A stretch of 64,000 nt of DNA from Hedera helix (taxonomy: Eukaryota > Streptophyta > Magnoliopsida > Apiales > Araliaceae), in assembly GCA_947179155.2 (NCBI GenBank), contig OX359264.1, forward strand, positions 48,352,202 to 48,416,201, given 5' to 3'. Positions within the stretch are counted from its first letter, which is position 1. The number at the start of each line of letters is the position of its first letter. Made by a program: the position numbers and the translations under genes. Of this stretch, positions 23,301-34,786 are shown piece after piece. The notes beneath the pieces are model-generated. The model saw nothing but the letters and a program-made list of their open reading frames with translations, ran no database searches and was not told the DNA's origin.

Positions 23301-24539
23301 AAATCCAATCCCCAAGGTCTTCGTCAAATAGCCCTGCATATATCAAACCGAACAGAAGGAATACAAGAAATAGGCCATAACTTAAATTGCTAAAAGACTT
23401 TGTCCTTTGGAAATGTTGCATATTCAATTATGTGTTTCTCTGTATGTTCGTGCACTGTATAGACACTTTTGACACCTTCCGTTGGCAAACTGCTACTAAC
23501 ACTTGAGCCACATAGCAAACAAGCAATCCAAAGTTAAAAACATACACAACCAAAAAAAACACATAAATAAAAATTAATTCCCGTAAAATGACTTCATCTT
23601 TCCCTAAAGAAAACCCATTATAGGAATCTCACAATAAAGTAAAAGAAAAAGTCATAAATCTATAGTACTCTCAATAAGCAAACTCATTAAAGCCCTAAAA
23701 AGCATTAAAATTCAAACTAGATAGACTACCCACAAAAAAACTTTAGGAAAAATCAAAATTTTCCCAAATAAACATAAAACCCATTCTCTAATAACAGTTA
23801 ATTAGCGCACACAAAAACCCAATCAAAATAGTGCATAATTGACCCCATATCCCAATACATGAAACATACACAAATGTGTAGAAAAACAAACTTTAAATTT
23901 TATCCTACTCAAAGACAAAAATAAGAAGAGAAATAACATACTTGGCGAATCTGAGATAGTAAAAGCGACTTGAGAAGTTGTAATCAGAATGAATGTAATC
24001 AATAAAATAGTCAAAGGGTCCTTCGCATCTTCTTCAGTGTATTAGTCTCACTTGGTCTCCCCCCACCCCGTCTTTTCTCTCTTTGCCTTGAAATCACTCT
24101 CTGTAAACCCTAGATCCCACGACACACTTAGGCTAATGTCTTTCATTTTCAATATATATATGAAGGGCAAATATGTCTTTAACCATTTTAACTAACGACG
24201 TTAACACGGAAAGTAATTTTTCATTTCACCTAAAAAATACAGGCGTTTAAATGTAACTTTCTAGACAACAGGTGATCAAGTGAAAATTTGACTAAACCCC
24301 AGGTGGTCATCTGAAATTTACCCTTTATTTCTAAATGATTTTTATTCTCTCCATTCTAAAAAGCAAAATTCATTTACATTACATTGAGCTATTTTGTAAA
24401 ATTAATTTAAGAGGAAAGAAATGTAAAAATTCATGGGCTAGCCCAACCAGTTGTGTCGATCATGGGCTCACTTTTTCAAACCAGTAAAAATTGGATCTTT
24501 TTGACGAGTCTAATTTAAAGCTCAGAACTCCACTAAAAA

Positions 24540-24899
24540 TGATAAATAGACTTTAAGGGCATAAATAGACTTGTCATCCATAAATTTACTTGCACTTCTT
24601 CACTTTGTTCATTAAATGATATTTTTTTAATATAAACTAACTATTTTTTTTTTATGTTTTCAACTCATTAACTCTGGCTATTTTCATGCTTGCATTGTTA
24701 ATTTTGATCGATCATTAAAATGTAATTTTGTAAAAGTACCATATCCTTCATATATTGTATAAAATAGATTCTTTCACCATATCAAAATTTTACCTAGAAG
24801 TGATCGATCAAAATCGTCAATTCAAATATTGATTGTTAACTTTTGAAATGCAATAATCAAAATCAACATATTAAAAGCAAATAAAAGTTCAATTAGTGG
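24540..24899. other. AT-rich interval, no gene seen
   Basis: Only homopolymer runs and short AT-rich words. GATAAATAGACTTTAAGGGC at 24540 is echoed by AATAGACTTTAAGGGCAT near 25585, a short shared word without further structure. Confidence 0.5.
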
Positions 24900-26460
24900 A
24901 AGGAATATATATATATATAATCTACATTCAAAGTTGGTTGGGATCTTCCATCCAATCCAATTTGGGTTGTCCTTTTTATAATCAAATGAGTAGGAGTAAA
25001 GGCTATTGTATAACCGTAATAATTATTAAGAGTTTTACAAGCTGTTACGTGGTGCCTGATTTATATAATAATTAACTTTTTTAACCCACGGATGTATAAA
25101 AAGGGATGTCACGTAATAGTCGTGATGTAAGTAAAAATACCTACTGCACAACCTATCGCACAATTATCGTGCTGTAAGTCTTTGAATATAGGGTTTTGTT
25201 GTGAAATAAAGGCTACCACAACCACCTTTATTCTGCTTTTGTATTTCTCTAATCCTTGAAGATTACCTTTCATTGTTGAGGAATCTAAACTTTTTCTACT
25301 TATGAGCACTGATCATCGTGAATTAAAACTCCAAATTTAAGAGGTATTACATCTTTCATCATCTAATTTATTACTTGAGAATAAGATGTTGAGTACACAA
25401 AATAGTTAATGATTAACTTGCTTAGATGGTAAGACAAACTTTATTTGCATAAATCAAGATGATATGCTGCTAACAGAAAGATGTAAAACATTAGTAAAAA
25501 TTGATGTTATATTATTACTGTTAAGATCCATATATTCGACGTGATTTTAGAAATCTAAGAGGATCGTTGTATCTATGCATATTGAATAGACTTTAAGGGC
25601 ATTTAAGTTCCATTTTTTGTTGTTGATACTTTAAGCAAAATTTAACAGTCTTGCCTTTGGCAAAAATGGATCTTCCAACCTCTAGTTCGAAGCCTTTACT
25701 CGACATTCATTTTGCCTAATATCCCAACAAAATCAATCCCAATAAGAGTTAAATTGGCCGAGGGAACAAATTATTTCCCTTACTTGTGGGAAGCAATATG
25801 CACATAGATAATATTTTCTGTTTTCATAAAGACTCTAGTTTTGATTTGGAAGCTTAGATTTTCTGTTTTCATCAACACTCTAGTTTTGATTTGGAAGCTT
25901 AGATTTTCTGTTTTCATAAACACTCTAGTTTTGATTTGGAAGCTTAGAGATTATATATTAGAAAAAGAAGAAAACTTAAGGGATATTAAGGAAATCATAT
26001 GAAAAAATAATCATAAAAAAACCCTATATTAAAAAATCTCTATTCCAAGATTATCCTGGTAATTAACGAAACTATTCATACATGAAGCATCAATCAAAAT
26101 TGAAAACAAGATACCTAAAAAGTGAAAAGACTTACTGCACACAATAGTTGTACAGTAGGTATTTTACTTATTGCATTACTTTTATGCGGTTCCCCTTTTT
26201 ATATATCTAAGAGCTAAAAAAGTCAATTGCGATGCGGGTCAGGTACTGCATAACAGGTATTGCATAACAGTTTGTGAGACACTTCATAATAGCTTGTGAG
26301 GGGCCACATAACAGTTTGCAAGCAACAATTGTTATGTGGTAACATTTACTTCTACTCATTTAATTATAAAACATACGATCCAGATTAGGTTGAATAGATG
26401 GGGAATCTCAATTAGCTTTATATGTGGATCACAACTTAGATATAAATATATATATTGCTT
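24900..26460. mobile_element. Diverged long-inverted-repeat element (about 1.5 kb)
   Basis: The left arm (about 24918-25200) is the reverse complement of the right arm (about 26080-26440) with many differences. Pairs include ATAATCAAATGAGTAGGAG with the complement of the sequence near 26355, CTTTTTTAACCC...GTATAAAAAGGG with that near 26210, and AATACCTACTGCACAACC with that near 26150. The arms are about 280 bp long around a core of about 900 bp with no transposase. Long arms and no coding core suggest a non-autonomous Mutator-like or foldback element. Ends and target duplication are not sharp. Confidence 0.55.
25813..25947. repeat. Tandem repeat, 45 bp x 3
   Basis: ATTTTCTGTTTTCAT followed by a variable four bases and ACTCTAGTTTTGATTTGGAA recurs at 25813, 25858 and 25903, steps of exactly 45. 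The copies differ at one or two bases. The array sits in the core of the inverted-repeat element. Confidence 0.9.
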
Positions 26461-28128
26461 ACGATAAATAGTAAACAATAGTTCAATATGTTTGTACGTA
26501 TGTTATTGATGAAATGCATATTTTTGTTGAATTTGATGAAAAATTAAGACGGGTTTGCAGGAGATACCTTCTAGGATATATAAGTTATACACTCTAATTT
26601 TTTAAAACAAGTTTATCTCAAATTTTTTAGTAAAAATTAACCTTATGGATGAAAAGATCATACAAAAATATAAGTAAATATAATTTTTATTTAATTTGAG
26701 GCTGTATAGCACCATTATTATTATAACATTATAAAATAAATATATTTTTTGATGACTAAGATTAATTGAACTGTCATTGTCATAAAATCGATAATATATA
26801 TCACTAAATCATGTGAAAATTCATATGTTCAAATATTTTTAAATGTTCTTTAAATTTGTACGGTTGAATTTATCTAAAAAAAAGCCTAAAAATGAACGAA
26901 TTAACCCTATAAGTATGCTGGTTAGATACCATAAAAGGTATATCATTTTTTCACAAATCAAGGTTATTTCTTTTTTGCACAAATAGTCTAATTGTTGAAC
27001 CTTATACATTCATTTTTAAGTGAATGTAACTCTTAGTTAAGTTAAATGTAATCGAGGAAATGTGCAATTTTTTATACCATAAATGTTAATTTGATGGCCT
27101 TTTTTTTTATAAGTAAAAATCCCTCTTGATTATGTGTAAATATATGCAATCTTCCGATCGATTCTATACTCTTCGGATTTCACGCTGCCTCCATCAATAC
27201 GACACAAGAATCCGAGCGAGGTACGAAATTTCTCGCCTACACTTTTCAATAGATATTTGATATTTAGTGATGAATTTGTTTGTTGATAAATTAGATGAAC
27301 TGCGTACCAACAAAACTTTACAGTATAACATAATAGAACTTTGTTGCCGTTGCCAGTCAATTGTAGGAATTAATTCAAAAGATGAAAAACTGCGACACCC
27401 TAAAACTACTCATTAACATTTAAATGTTTCTTATCTAAGCTAAGCTGTCTATATTAATGAAAATTTTATAATTCCAAAAGGAATTCATGTTCAAACGTAT
27501 AATTCTCCTTATACTTGTACGTAGCTAGGGAAGATGAACATACTCTTTATTAAAATCATCAGGCCTTTGGTGAATTATTGTCACCAACTTTAACGCCAAT
27601 TAGACTCTTCTTTTGCTGAAATGTAATATTGTTGTGCTCTGGAATGAAATGATTTTTAAAATATTATTTTAAAATTCTGATTCTCTTCCAAGCAACTGTA
27701 AAGCTACTTATGATCAGGATTCTAAAAATTGATATATCAATCTTGTTAGAGTTATACTTTATTATATCTCAGGCAGTTGTAATCATATCTTGTAAGAAAG
27801 ATTAAGGAAAATCTATTGTAGTCTTCAGTTTTTCATTATGTGGGCTCCCCCCAAAAAGTAAGATATTTTAGAGAAAAAACTCCTTTTGTTTAGCAATGAT
27901 TCCACACACACACACACACACACACACACATCTTGTTAACAACAAATGGGAGGATGATCTTGGTGTATAAAATATTTGCAGAAAATGTTGGAATTAGTGT
28001 GATATTTTAATCATAAATTCAGTTAGTAGTTTAGGTTGGGAGGTTTAAATATTGTTCTCTTCTGAGTGCAGAGTTTTGTCTGTCACTAACCTACTCAGAA
28101 TAAAAGTGTAGTTCCTGATTATCTTCAG
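26461..28128. other. Region upstream of nitrilase exon 2; no first exon found
   Basis: AT-rich DNA. I searched it on the plus strand for the expected nitrilase exon 1 (the VQAST-containing start of the domain) and did not find it. A (CA)n microsatellite lies at 27902-27930. Otherwise nothing recognisable. Confidence 0.5.
27902..27930. repeat. (CA)n microsatellite
   Basis: About 14 uninterrupted CA units. Confidence 0.95.
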
Positions 28129-28308
28129 ATAAGGCCGAAAGGTTTCTGGTTGAAGCAGCCTCAGACGGTTCTCAGCTGGTTGTGTTTCCTGAAGCTTTTG
28201 TGGGTGGTTATCCACGTGGATCAAATTTTGGTGTTACAATTGGTAGCCGTACGGTGAAGGGTAAAGAGGAGTTCAGGAAATATCATGCTGCGGCCATTGA
28301 TGTACCCG
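28129..28308 (+). pseudogene. NIT4: Nitrilase exon 2
   Basis: Acceptor TCTTCAG|AT. The frame is open and encodes KAERFLVEAASDGSQLVVF, then PEAFVGGYPRGSNFG with the catalytic Glu, then EEFRKYHAAAIDVP. The exon should end at CCCG before a GT donor to meet exon 3 (GT CCT GAA GTT). The bases there are ATGAGA in place of the expected GTGAGA, so a single G-to-A change has removed the donor. The next GT downstream would put exon 3 out of frame. Confidence 0.85.
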
Positions 28309-29258
28309 ATGAGACCCTGGTGTTGTGTCTTCTTTTAAAATACATAGGTTGGTTATGGGTTTACACTAAATTAGCTTTTAGAATAATTTTTTCACTAATT
28401 TTCGAGTTTCAAGAATTGAAATTGTATTAAGGTGGCTCGGCCTCAATTTATATACATTTCATTAGTAGTTTTGAAGCTTACATTTTGATATACCTTTGTC
28501 ACTAAAGTTGCCACTGCTGCTACTTTGCCGATGTTTCTAGAAAGCGCTCCAGTCTGAGTGGCATGTGATGACTGCATATTATTTTCCTCACGGTTCAAGC
28601 ATTCACACTTTCTTATGGCCAGTTGTTTAAAACTGCAAATTGTTCTAAATCGAACTAGCTGGAGATTTGTTAACCTTGTCTAGCTTGTTGTCTTCAGATT
28701 TTAAAGTGTTTTTATAAGGTTAATGAGAAGTATCACCTTCTGAGGTACCACATCTTGAGTAGGATTTGTACAAGTATGATATTATTGCACAATTCACATA
28801 TGCCTATATTGAAATATTAAATTGATCCAAACTAGAAAGTAGTAACTAAACTTTTTCCTGTGCAATTATCCTTTTAAATTGATAATTCGGTCTTTGTTAT
28901 ATATTTATTCAAAAATGTTCCATTGATATGTGGGTACCTAAAATTATAGCTCCTGCTTTTTAACTATTAGAACATTTGTATCAGTTCTCCAGGCTTGATT
29001 CAATTATAATCGTGTTCGATTTTTAGGTCCCTTTGGATTGATATAGCGATAAAATTTAGATGTATGTGGTTCTGAGTTTCTTTACACTTTATATCTTGAT
29101 ATTTTTGGGATCGAGGGAATTACTTCGCAGAAAAAGAAAATTGTTTTAGTCAACCTTACATGTGTTGACCCAATATCTTATTTATTGATTCCATAGTTTA
29201 TATGTATAATTATGCTGTTACTCATGTTTCTATGCTATTTTTCGTTATGACAAATCAG

Positions 29259-29553
29259 GTCCTGAAGTTGATCATTTGGCAGCCATGGCTGGAAAATATA
29301 ATGTATATTTAGTGATGGGGGTAATAGAGAGAGATGGATATACACTCTATTGTACTGTCCTGTTTTTTTGATTCACAAGTTCATTACCTTGGAAAGCACC
29401 AAAAACTCATGCCTACAGCATTGGAGCGCATCATTTGGGGATTTGGGATGGATCTACGGTTCCAGTTTTTGAGACTCCAATTGGAAAAAATTGGTGCCGC
29501 CATATGCTGGGAAAACAGAATGCCACTTCAAAGGACAGCATTGAATGGTAAAG
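29259..29553 (+). pseudogene. NIT4: Nitrilase exon 3
   Basis: Acceptor AAATCAG|GT, donor AAAG|GTTAGT. It encodes PEVDHLAAMAGKYNVYLVMG, the ERDGYTLYCTVLFF strand, GKHQKLMPTALERIIWGFG with the catalytic Lys, and KIGAAICWENRMPLQRTAL with the catalytic Cys. Three frame errors occur: one extra T in a T7 run near 29372, one G lost near 29448, one extra A in an A6 run near 29486. Confidence 0.85.
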
Positions 29554-29796
29554 GTTAGTATTTGATGCTGCAACCTACATATATTTTGTCAATCTGTTCT
29601 TCTGTTTGGCCTACAGTAGGTGTAAAAATCTCTCTTCTATGTAAGCTGCTCTATTTAAATAACTTTTCATTTTTAATCTTTTAATCAGCGTGGAACATTT
29701 CTCAAACCTTGACAAGTGGATTTTTTTGGAAAGGGAACAAAATTTAACACTTCAAATTTAGAAGTTCTGTATGATGTAGACCCGTTTGTCTGTTTG

Positions 29797-29800
29797 TCTG

Positions 29801-29852
<52 letters not shown>

Positions 29853-29870
29853 CACACACACACATACATA
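29797..29870. repeat. Compound microsatellite (TC)n-(TA)n-(CA)n
   Basis: Three adjoining dinucleotide runs in intron 3 of the nitrilase pseudogene. Short frames on both strands here are low-complexity artefacts. Confidence 0.9.
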
Positions 29871-30087
29871 CACCCACTTGAATCGCGGTTCAATATAGGA
29901 GGCGAAAATGGGATCGAAAAACATCACATTCCATGGTTACGGAGTATGGCAGAGATAACTTTCTTAAAAGATATAATTAAATCTAGTTAGGTTAGTATTG
30001 CAACAAGCACATTTTCAAGAGGCTACACCATGTCAGCCCTTATTGGACGTCCACAAAGTGCTCACTTTGTGACACTAGATGATATTT

Positions 30088-30205
30088 TTTGGAAACTGAT
30101 ATTTCCACACTCAAACTGTTCTTATACATCTATAGCGACAGTTTTGACCGTCGCTATACATCTATAGTGACGGTTTGGATGTGAAAATATCAAAAATAGC
30201 TTTGG
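30088..30205. mobile_element. Small foldback sequence in nitrilase intron 3
   Basis: GATATTTCCACACTCAAACTGT near 30096 is an imperfect inverted repeat of the sequence ending GTTTGGATGTGAAAATATC near 30199. Inside, ACATCTATAGCGACAG and ACATCTATAGTGACGG are direct repeats around TTTTGACCGTCGCTAT. The TAGCGACGGT words recall CACTA-family internal motifs. No clear target duplication is visible. Confidence 0.4.
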
Positions 30206-31222
30206 AAATATCATTTCCCTATTTTTTAAAGAGTTTTCTTATAAATATTAAGGTTTTTAATAGAGGGTTTTAGATTTATCTATGTGATAACTAAGCTTAT
30301 AGACATCCTAGATATTTTTGAGAAATGTCACAAAAATAGCAAAAATAGCCTCCCATTAAATTTGATCCTAGCCATTGTTTGTAACCGTTAGTGACTATAT
30401 AAAGACGTCCCTCATTTGTCATTTGCAAAATCATAAAACATAGCTGTAATTATTCTTGGAATAGAAGTTTTAATCTCTTGTTACGAAATAGCTCAAGAAG
30501 TTTTGGATTGCTGAACTTTTATGTTTCGGAACGGAAGTGTTACATGTTTTGGAATGTTATTACCAAAACGCAATTCGCTGACATGTTACCTTTTTGAATA
30601 TCACAACTCAGACACTGCATTACCTTTAAATATTTGGAATAAAAATTGCATTTCTAGAAATATAAAACATACATGATGAATTCTAAGAGGCTTATATCAT
30701 GAGACCAAATTATTTAGAGATCTGTTCTATTAAAATTTCTTCATTGCTAATGATCCGTATTTCCTGTTTTTAATCTATTATTTTTAATAGTATAATAATA
30801 TTTGTTTGAATTGACACTTGGTGATTGAATGATACATATTTATGCAATTGCCATATCTTTTTCTGGCTCCGATTCTGTTATAGAATAAAATGGTCAAATG
30901 ACTCAAAGTTCACATTATCTTACGAACTGGATTTGTTCAGTTTTTATTTCTCTTTCATTTGTTTGTTATAAATTGGGTGACTATTCAACTATATTCATCT
31001 TTTGATCGAAGGAGCTGAACTCTGATGTAATGCAGAGTAGATTGATTGTTGGTCACAACCGAGTCTGGTCCTGGTATCTAATATATATATAGTGGGGGTT
31101 TAGGGGTTGTGTGTAAAGGTTAGTAGATTCAATTCTCACTGTTTTATTCTAGTATTGTCATTGTCTGGAATGAATTACAACATTAAACTGTTAGCTAGTT
31201 CACGAATCTCCTATGTTTATAG

Positions 31223-31511
31223 GTGTGGAAATATATTGTGCACCAACAGGCAACAGCTGATGCCAGGGGTGTATGGCAAGCATCAGTGACTCATATAGCT
31301 CTCGAGGGTGGCTGTTTTATTTTATCAGCCAACCAGTTTTGTCAAAGGAAAGATTACCCACCACCTCCAGAGTATGTTTTTACTGGCACAGAAGATGATC
31401 TCACACCAGATTCTGTTGTTTGTGCTGGTGGCAGTGTCATTATATCGCCATCAGGGACTGTTCTTGCAGGACCAAATTATGAAGGGGAGACGCTTATCTC
31501 AGCTGACTTGG
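31223..31511 (+). pseudogene. NIT4: Nitrilase exon 4
   Basis: Acceptor TTTATAG|GT, donor TTGG|GTATGT. It encodes VEIYCAPT, then after a 7-bp insertion (AGGCAAC, a partial duplication of the neighbouring CAACAG) near 31248 ADARGVWQASVTHIALEGG, NQFCQRKDYPPPPEYVF and SVVCAGGSVIISPSGTVLAG. The insertion shifts the frame. Everything after it is open to the donor. Confidence 0.85.
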
Positions 31512-32410
31512 GTATGTCCTGCCCTTTCCACTATATACTACTCAATATTTAAGTCGCACGAGCTAGCTAGTAGTCTTTACTAAGTATGTCACATGAGTTA
31601 GACGCCAACAACTTTCTTATTATGTTCACGTGTAGCTTCAGAGAATCAAATATCCATGCAAAACACTCAAATGTCATACAGAAACTTCATTGACCATAGG
31701 AAATGGAAGAAGAGTTATTTTAAATGCTCGTATCATTGAATTTGATAAGTTGAAAAATCCCCCGCCAGATGCATAGTTGCATCTGACAAAAGGATACGAC
31801 TACGATAACATGGAACATAATACTTGATAGTCATCGCTTACAAGGAAAAGTAAATAACAGTATGTATAGAATGTTAGAAGAACATAAAGGCAATGAAATG
31901 AAGAAAACATAACTCCAGTTTGTATAACTGTTAGAACCAAACACACCACATTAACGATGAAAATGAAAAAAGACTGAGATTACCCTACATCCACGGGTGG
32001 AGGAGAAGAGTGATCCACTCTCCTGAAACTTAGCCGCACTTACATCCCACATCTTCTTTTATTTGTTAGTTATATCTTCTAGTTAATAGCTTGACCTCAT
32101 TACTTCTGGGATCCTGGGGCTACTCGTCTTTTTCTGTCCCAAGCTTTGATCCGTCTACTCTTACCTTCTATTTTCACATTTAAATACAATTGTCCTTGTA
32201 ACAGCGTTTTCAGATTTTATGACTTTCTAAGTGTCCTGATTCACCTGTCCTACTATGGCACGCAAAATCAATCTGGCCAGGTTCCTCATTATTGTGCACT
32301 ATATGTCAAAATTTAATTTGGTGGGTAAATGGAAAAAGTGGGATTAAATTAAACCTTGTGGCCATCGTGTGATAATAATTGATCCGATTGAGAGTATTGT
32401 GGGTAATTTC

Positions 32411-32670
32411 ATTCCTAAATATCTTTGGAAGCATAGAAATTTGTAAGCATGTGGTTAGTTTGTGATGAAGAAAAAAATAGAAAATATTGGAGCCAATAGA
32501 TATGATATATACCCTTAAAAGACTTAATTGCCCACATTAATAGAACATTTTAAATATCTTTGAAAGTACATAAAATTGTAGGTACATGATTAGTGGGTGG
32601 CAAAAAAGAAAAATGAGAAAAATTGGAGTTAATATAAAAGATATATACTCTTAAAAGACTTAATTGCCCT
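32411..32670. repeat. Diverged tandem duplication in nitrilase intron 4
   Basis: A block of about 125 bp starting TAAATATCTTTGGAAG (about 32416) and ending CTTAAAAGACTTAATTGCCC (about 32533) is followed by a diverged second copy starting TAAATATCTTTGAAAG (about 32552) and ending with the same 20 bases near 32668. The period is about 135 bp. Confidence 0.75.
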
Positions 32671-33281
32671 TTTATTTTAAGTCACATGACTTATTGCCAG
32701 TAGAAATGCTAAACTCGGTGGCCAGAAAGTATAATTTATAAAAATTTGGAGACATTAAGGTTTAATATCTTAAAGTTGAAACATTAAGGTTTAAATTGTA
32801 AAAAGCAAAAAAGTTTTAAGGTTTAGAGTGTATATAAGCCGACAAAAAGTGTATTTCATTTGCCGTCTATACAAAATATATAGTCCTAGTTTATTGACAC
32901 ATCTGTTCCGGCTTCTACTGCATTCCATGTGCAAGCTGAGTTTGCTCATGAGGAAGGTTACGAACACTTGTCCTACAATTGTAAAATAAAGCGTCCCAAA
33001 CTAGTAGATGTGGTTTTATGGATTGTTTAACACTATCGTCTGATTGGAGCTACTACTTTTTGAGTTTCATGAGCTACTTTTAAGAAAAATCTTATATTAT
33101 GGCTTTAGTTTCCTTTGAAAATTATTTTTCATCATTCAAACTCGTTGAAGATTACCTCTTTCTTTTCCTCCATTGTGCTTTTAGACTTCAATCTAGATTA
33201 AGTTTACTGTCTGTATAGATATTTTTTTTTTATCTTTATTCATTAAATAATGGAATTTACGATGGTTCAATGGTTGCATAG

Positions 33282-33433
33282 ATCTTGGAGAGATAGCAAG
33301 GGCAAAGTTTGACTTCGATGTGGTGGGGCATTATTCAAGGCCTGAAGTTCTCAGTCTAATTGTGAGGGACCATCCAATGAACCCTGTAACTTTCACGTCA
33401 GCGTCTGCAAAAGCAGAAGATTCTAAGAACTAG
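33282..33433 (+). pseudogene. NIT4: Nitrilase exon 5 (terminal)
   Basis: Acceptor TGCATAG|AT. It encodes LGEIARAKFDFDVVGHYSRP and EVLSLIVRDHPMNPVTF, ending SKN and a TAG stop. The frame is intact and matches the usual C-terminus of plant nitrilases in length. Confidence 0.85.
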
Positions 33434-34786
33434 TGTTTTCTGCTGCTTAAAGTTTCTGAGTTACATCTACAAAAAAGCTGGTGGTCTAGTCACTTGGTAC
33501 ATCTAATTTGTAAGCAATCTGAATTCCTGTAGTCCAATCAATTGTGTGCTGCTATGATTTAATGTGGTTTCTTTATTCTACTGGAGAATCTTTACTTGCA
33601 CGGTTAATTTGGCATTTTAAACTGAGCAGTAGCACAGAAAATTGATCTGGTTAGGCTTCTTTAGTGATACTTAGATCCTATGTATGTGTCATGTAGATTA
33701 TTTGTGCTGTTTTTCTGGGGAACTTGCTGCTGCTTGTCTTAAATTTCTAATCTCAATACGGGAGCCCTCTTTTAGAAGTCAAAGTTTTAAGAAAAGTTTG
33801 ACTTTAATAAAATTGTTGGCCAAGAACTTAAAATAAATGATGTTCAGTACATGGATTTTGAAAGTGGACTCCAATTTTGAGATAACTAAAAAGTGAAAGT
33901 AGACTATCATTTTGAGATGGACGAGGTATAACTCTTCGGAAATTAATTTTAAAATATTTTGCCATTTTAAATGCATTTAGATGACCATGTGTAGAATGTA
34001 GCATATTAATAATATTCCCTTGCTGGGAGAACGTAGACATCAAGGTTACTTAGCTTGATGTTAACCCTTCCTAAATGGTGTAATGTAGAATCCTGAATAT
34101 TCTTCATGGAAGAAGATCTTCTCTTTTGTAGCTTCAGGTTTTTGTTGAAAGGATAGGAGTATTTTTTGCACATGTGCTCCTTTCTCCATTTTGTGTGGGG
34201 GACCTGAAAGAAATGCTAGGATTTTTGTGCTCATGTGCTAAATATTGGTGTACTTTAGGACATTGTCTTTTTTTTTTGTTTCATCTCTTTAGGCTTACTC
34301 AAAAATAACTTTTCTGAGGAGTTCCATTGTTCGATTGCATATGGATTGACATGGTTCTTCACTAATGTTTGGATGAGTTTTCCACTTTCTTTGTTTATTT
34401 CTCTCGTATTTCTTTTGGGAGAACTTCTTTTCCTCCTGCAGTGTAGTTCGTTCTCTGATTTTTGATAATATTTTTTATAAGAATAAAATAAAATGATGTA
34501 ATGTGGTTATATGTACTTATAGAAGTGGCACCATGGTGGGCATGATGATAATATAACAAAAGAGTGATGAGCAAAGGTAGTCGTGTGGCAAAAAATTGGG
34601 GAAGGCAGCCGTAGTTGTTGTAGTCTTAGTGAAGTCACTAGGGGTTTGAAGGTGATAACAACATTGTGAAGGTGGTGGTGGTGGTGGCGGCAGACAGAAG
34701 ACAAACTTCTTTTGGGAGAACTTCTCGTCTTCCTTTTGCATTGCGACTAACTCATCTTTAAAACTTTTTATTTATAGAAAATAAAT
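33434..34786. other. Intergenic DNA downstream of nitrilase
   Basis: The first 100-200 bases are presumably the old 3' untranslated region. Beyond that I see no gene. A short GGT/GGC trinucleotide run lies at about 34671-34692. Confidence 0.5.

Larger units (their letters stand above)
19211..24539. repeat. Tandem array: four copies of a 1339-bp unit
   Basis: Units start with AAAATGG at 19211, 20550, 21889 and 23228, exactly 1339 bp apart. The last unit is about 27 bp shorter: 11 bases are lost near 24083 and the final 16 bases are missing. Copies differ by only scattered single bases, so the amplification is recent, and the private differences argue against a simple assembly duplication. Each unit contains, in plus-strand order, an A-rich segment, a putative minus-strand first exon, a pyrimidine-rich leader with CCCTAGATCCC, a terminus ending TTTACCC that resembles a Mutator-like end, and about 230 bp of flank. 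Confidence 0.95.
28129..33433 (+). pseudogene. NIT4: Nitrilase, NIT4 type (beta-cyanoalanine nitrilase/hydratase-like), pseudogene
   Basis: Exons 2-5 of the usual five-exon plant gene are at 28129-28308, 29259-29553, 31223-31511 and 33282-33433. NIT4 enzymes convert beta-cyanoalanine to aspartate and asparagine in cyanide detoxification. The catalytic triad residues are all encoded: Glu in VVFPEAFVGG, Lys in HQKLMP, Cys in AAICWENRMP. The C-terminal YSRPEVLSLIVRDHP block and a stop at 33431 are present. The gene looks dead: no exon 1 is visible, the exon 2 donor is AT where GT is required, exon 3 has three single-base indels in homopolymers, and exon 4 has a 7-bp insertion plus Asp/Glu to Gly in ARGVWQAS. 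The single-base indels alone could be sequencing errors; the others cannot easily be. Confidence 0.85.

Noticed and set aside
19211..24539. Satellite DNA or CRISPR-like array
   Set aside because: Only four long units with gene-like and transposon-like content; not short spacer-separated repeats, and a plant genome.
19211..24539. Assembly artefact
   Set aside because: Each copy has private substitutions and the last has an 11-base deletion, so they are distinct copies, though the exact copy number still depends on the assembly.
30000..30420. CACTA transposon in nitrilase intron 3
   Set aside because: TAGCGACGG words are suggestive but no CACTA ends or 3-bp duplication are visible; kept only as a small foldback.
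28182..33433. Functional nitrilase gene
   Set aside because: Considered because all catalytic residues are present, but the lost donor, the 7-bp insertion, the frame errors and no visible exon 1 make a pseudogene more likely; sequencing error could explain only some of these.
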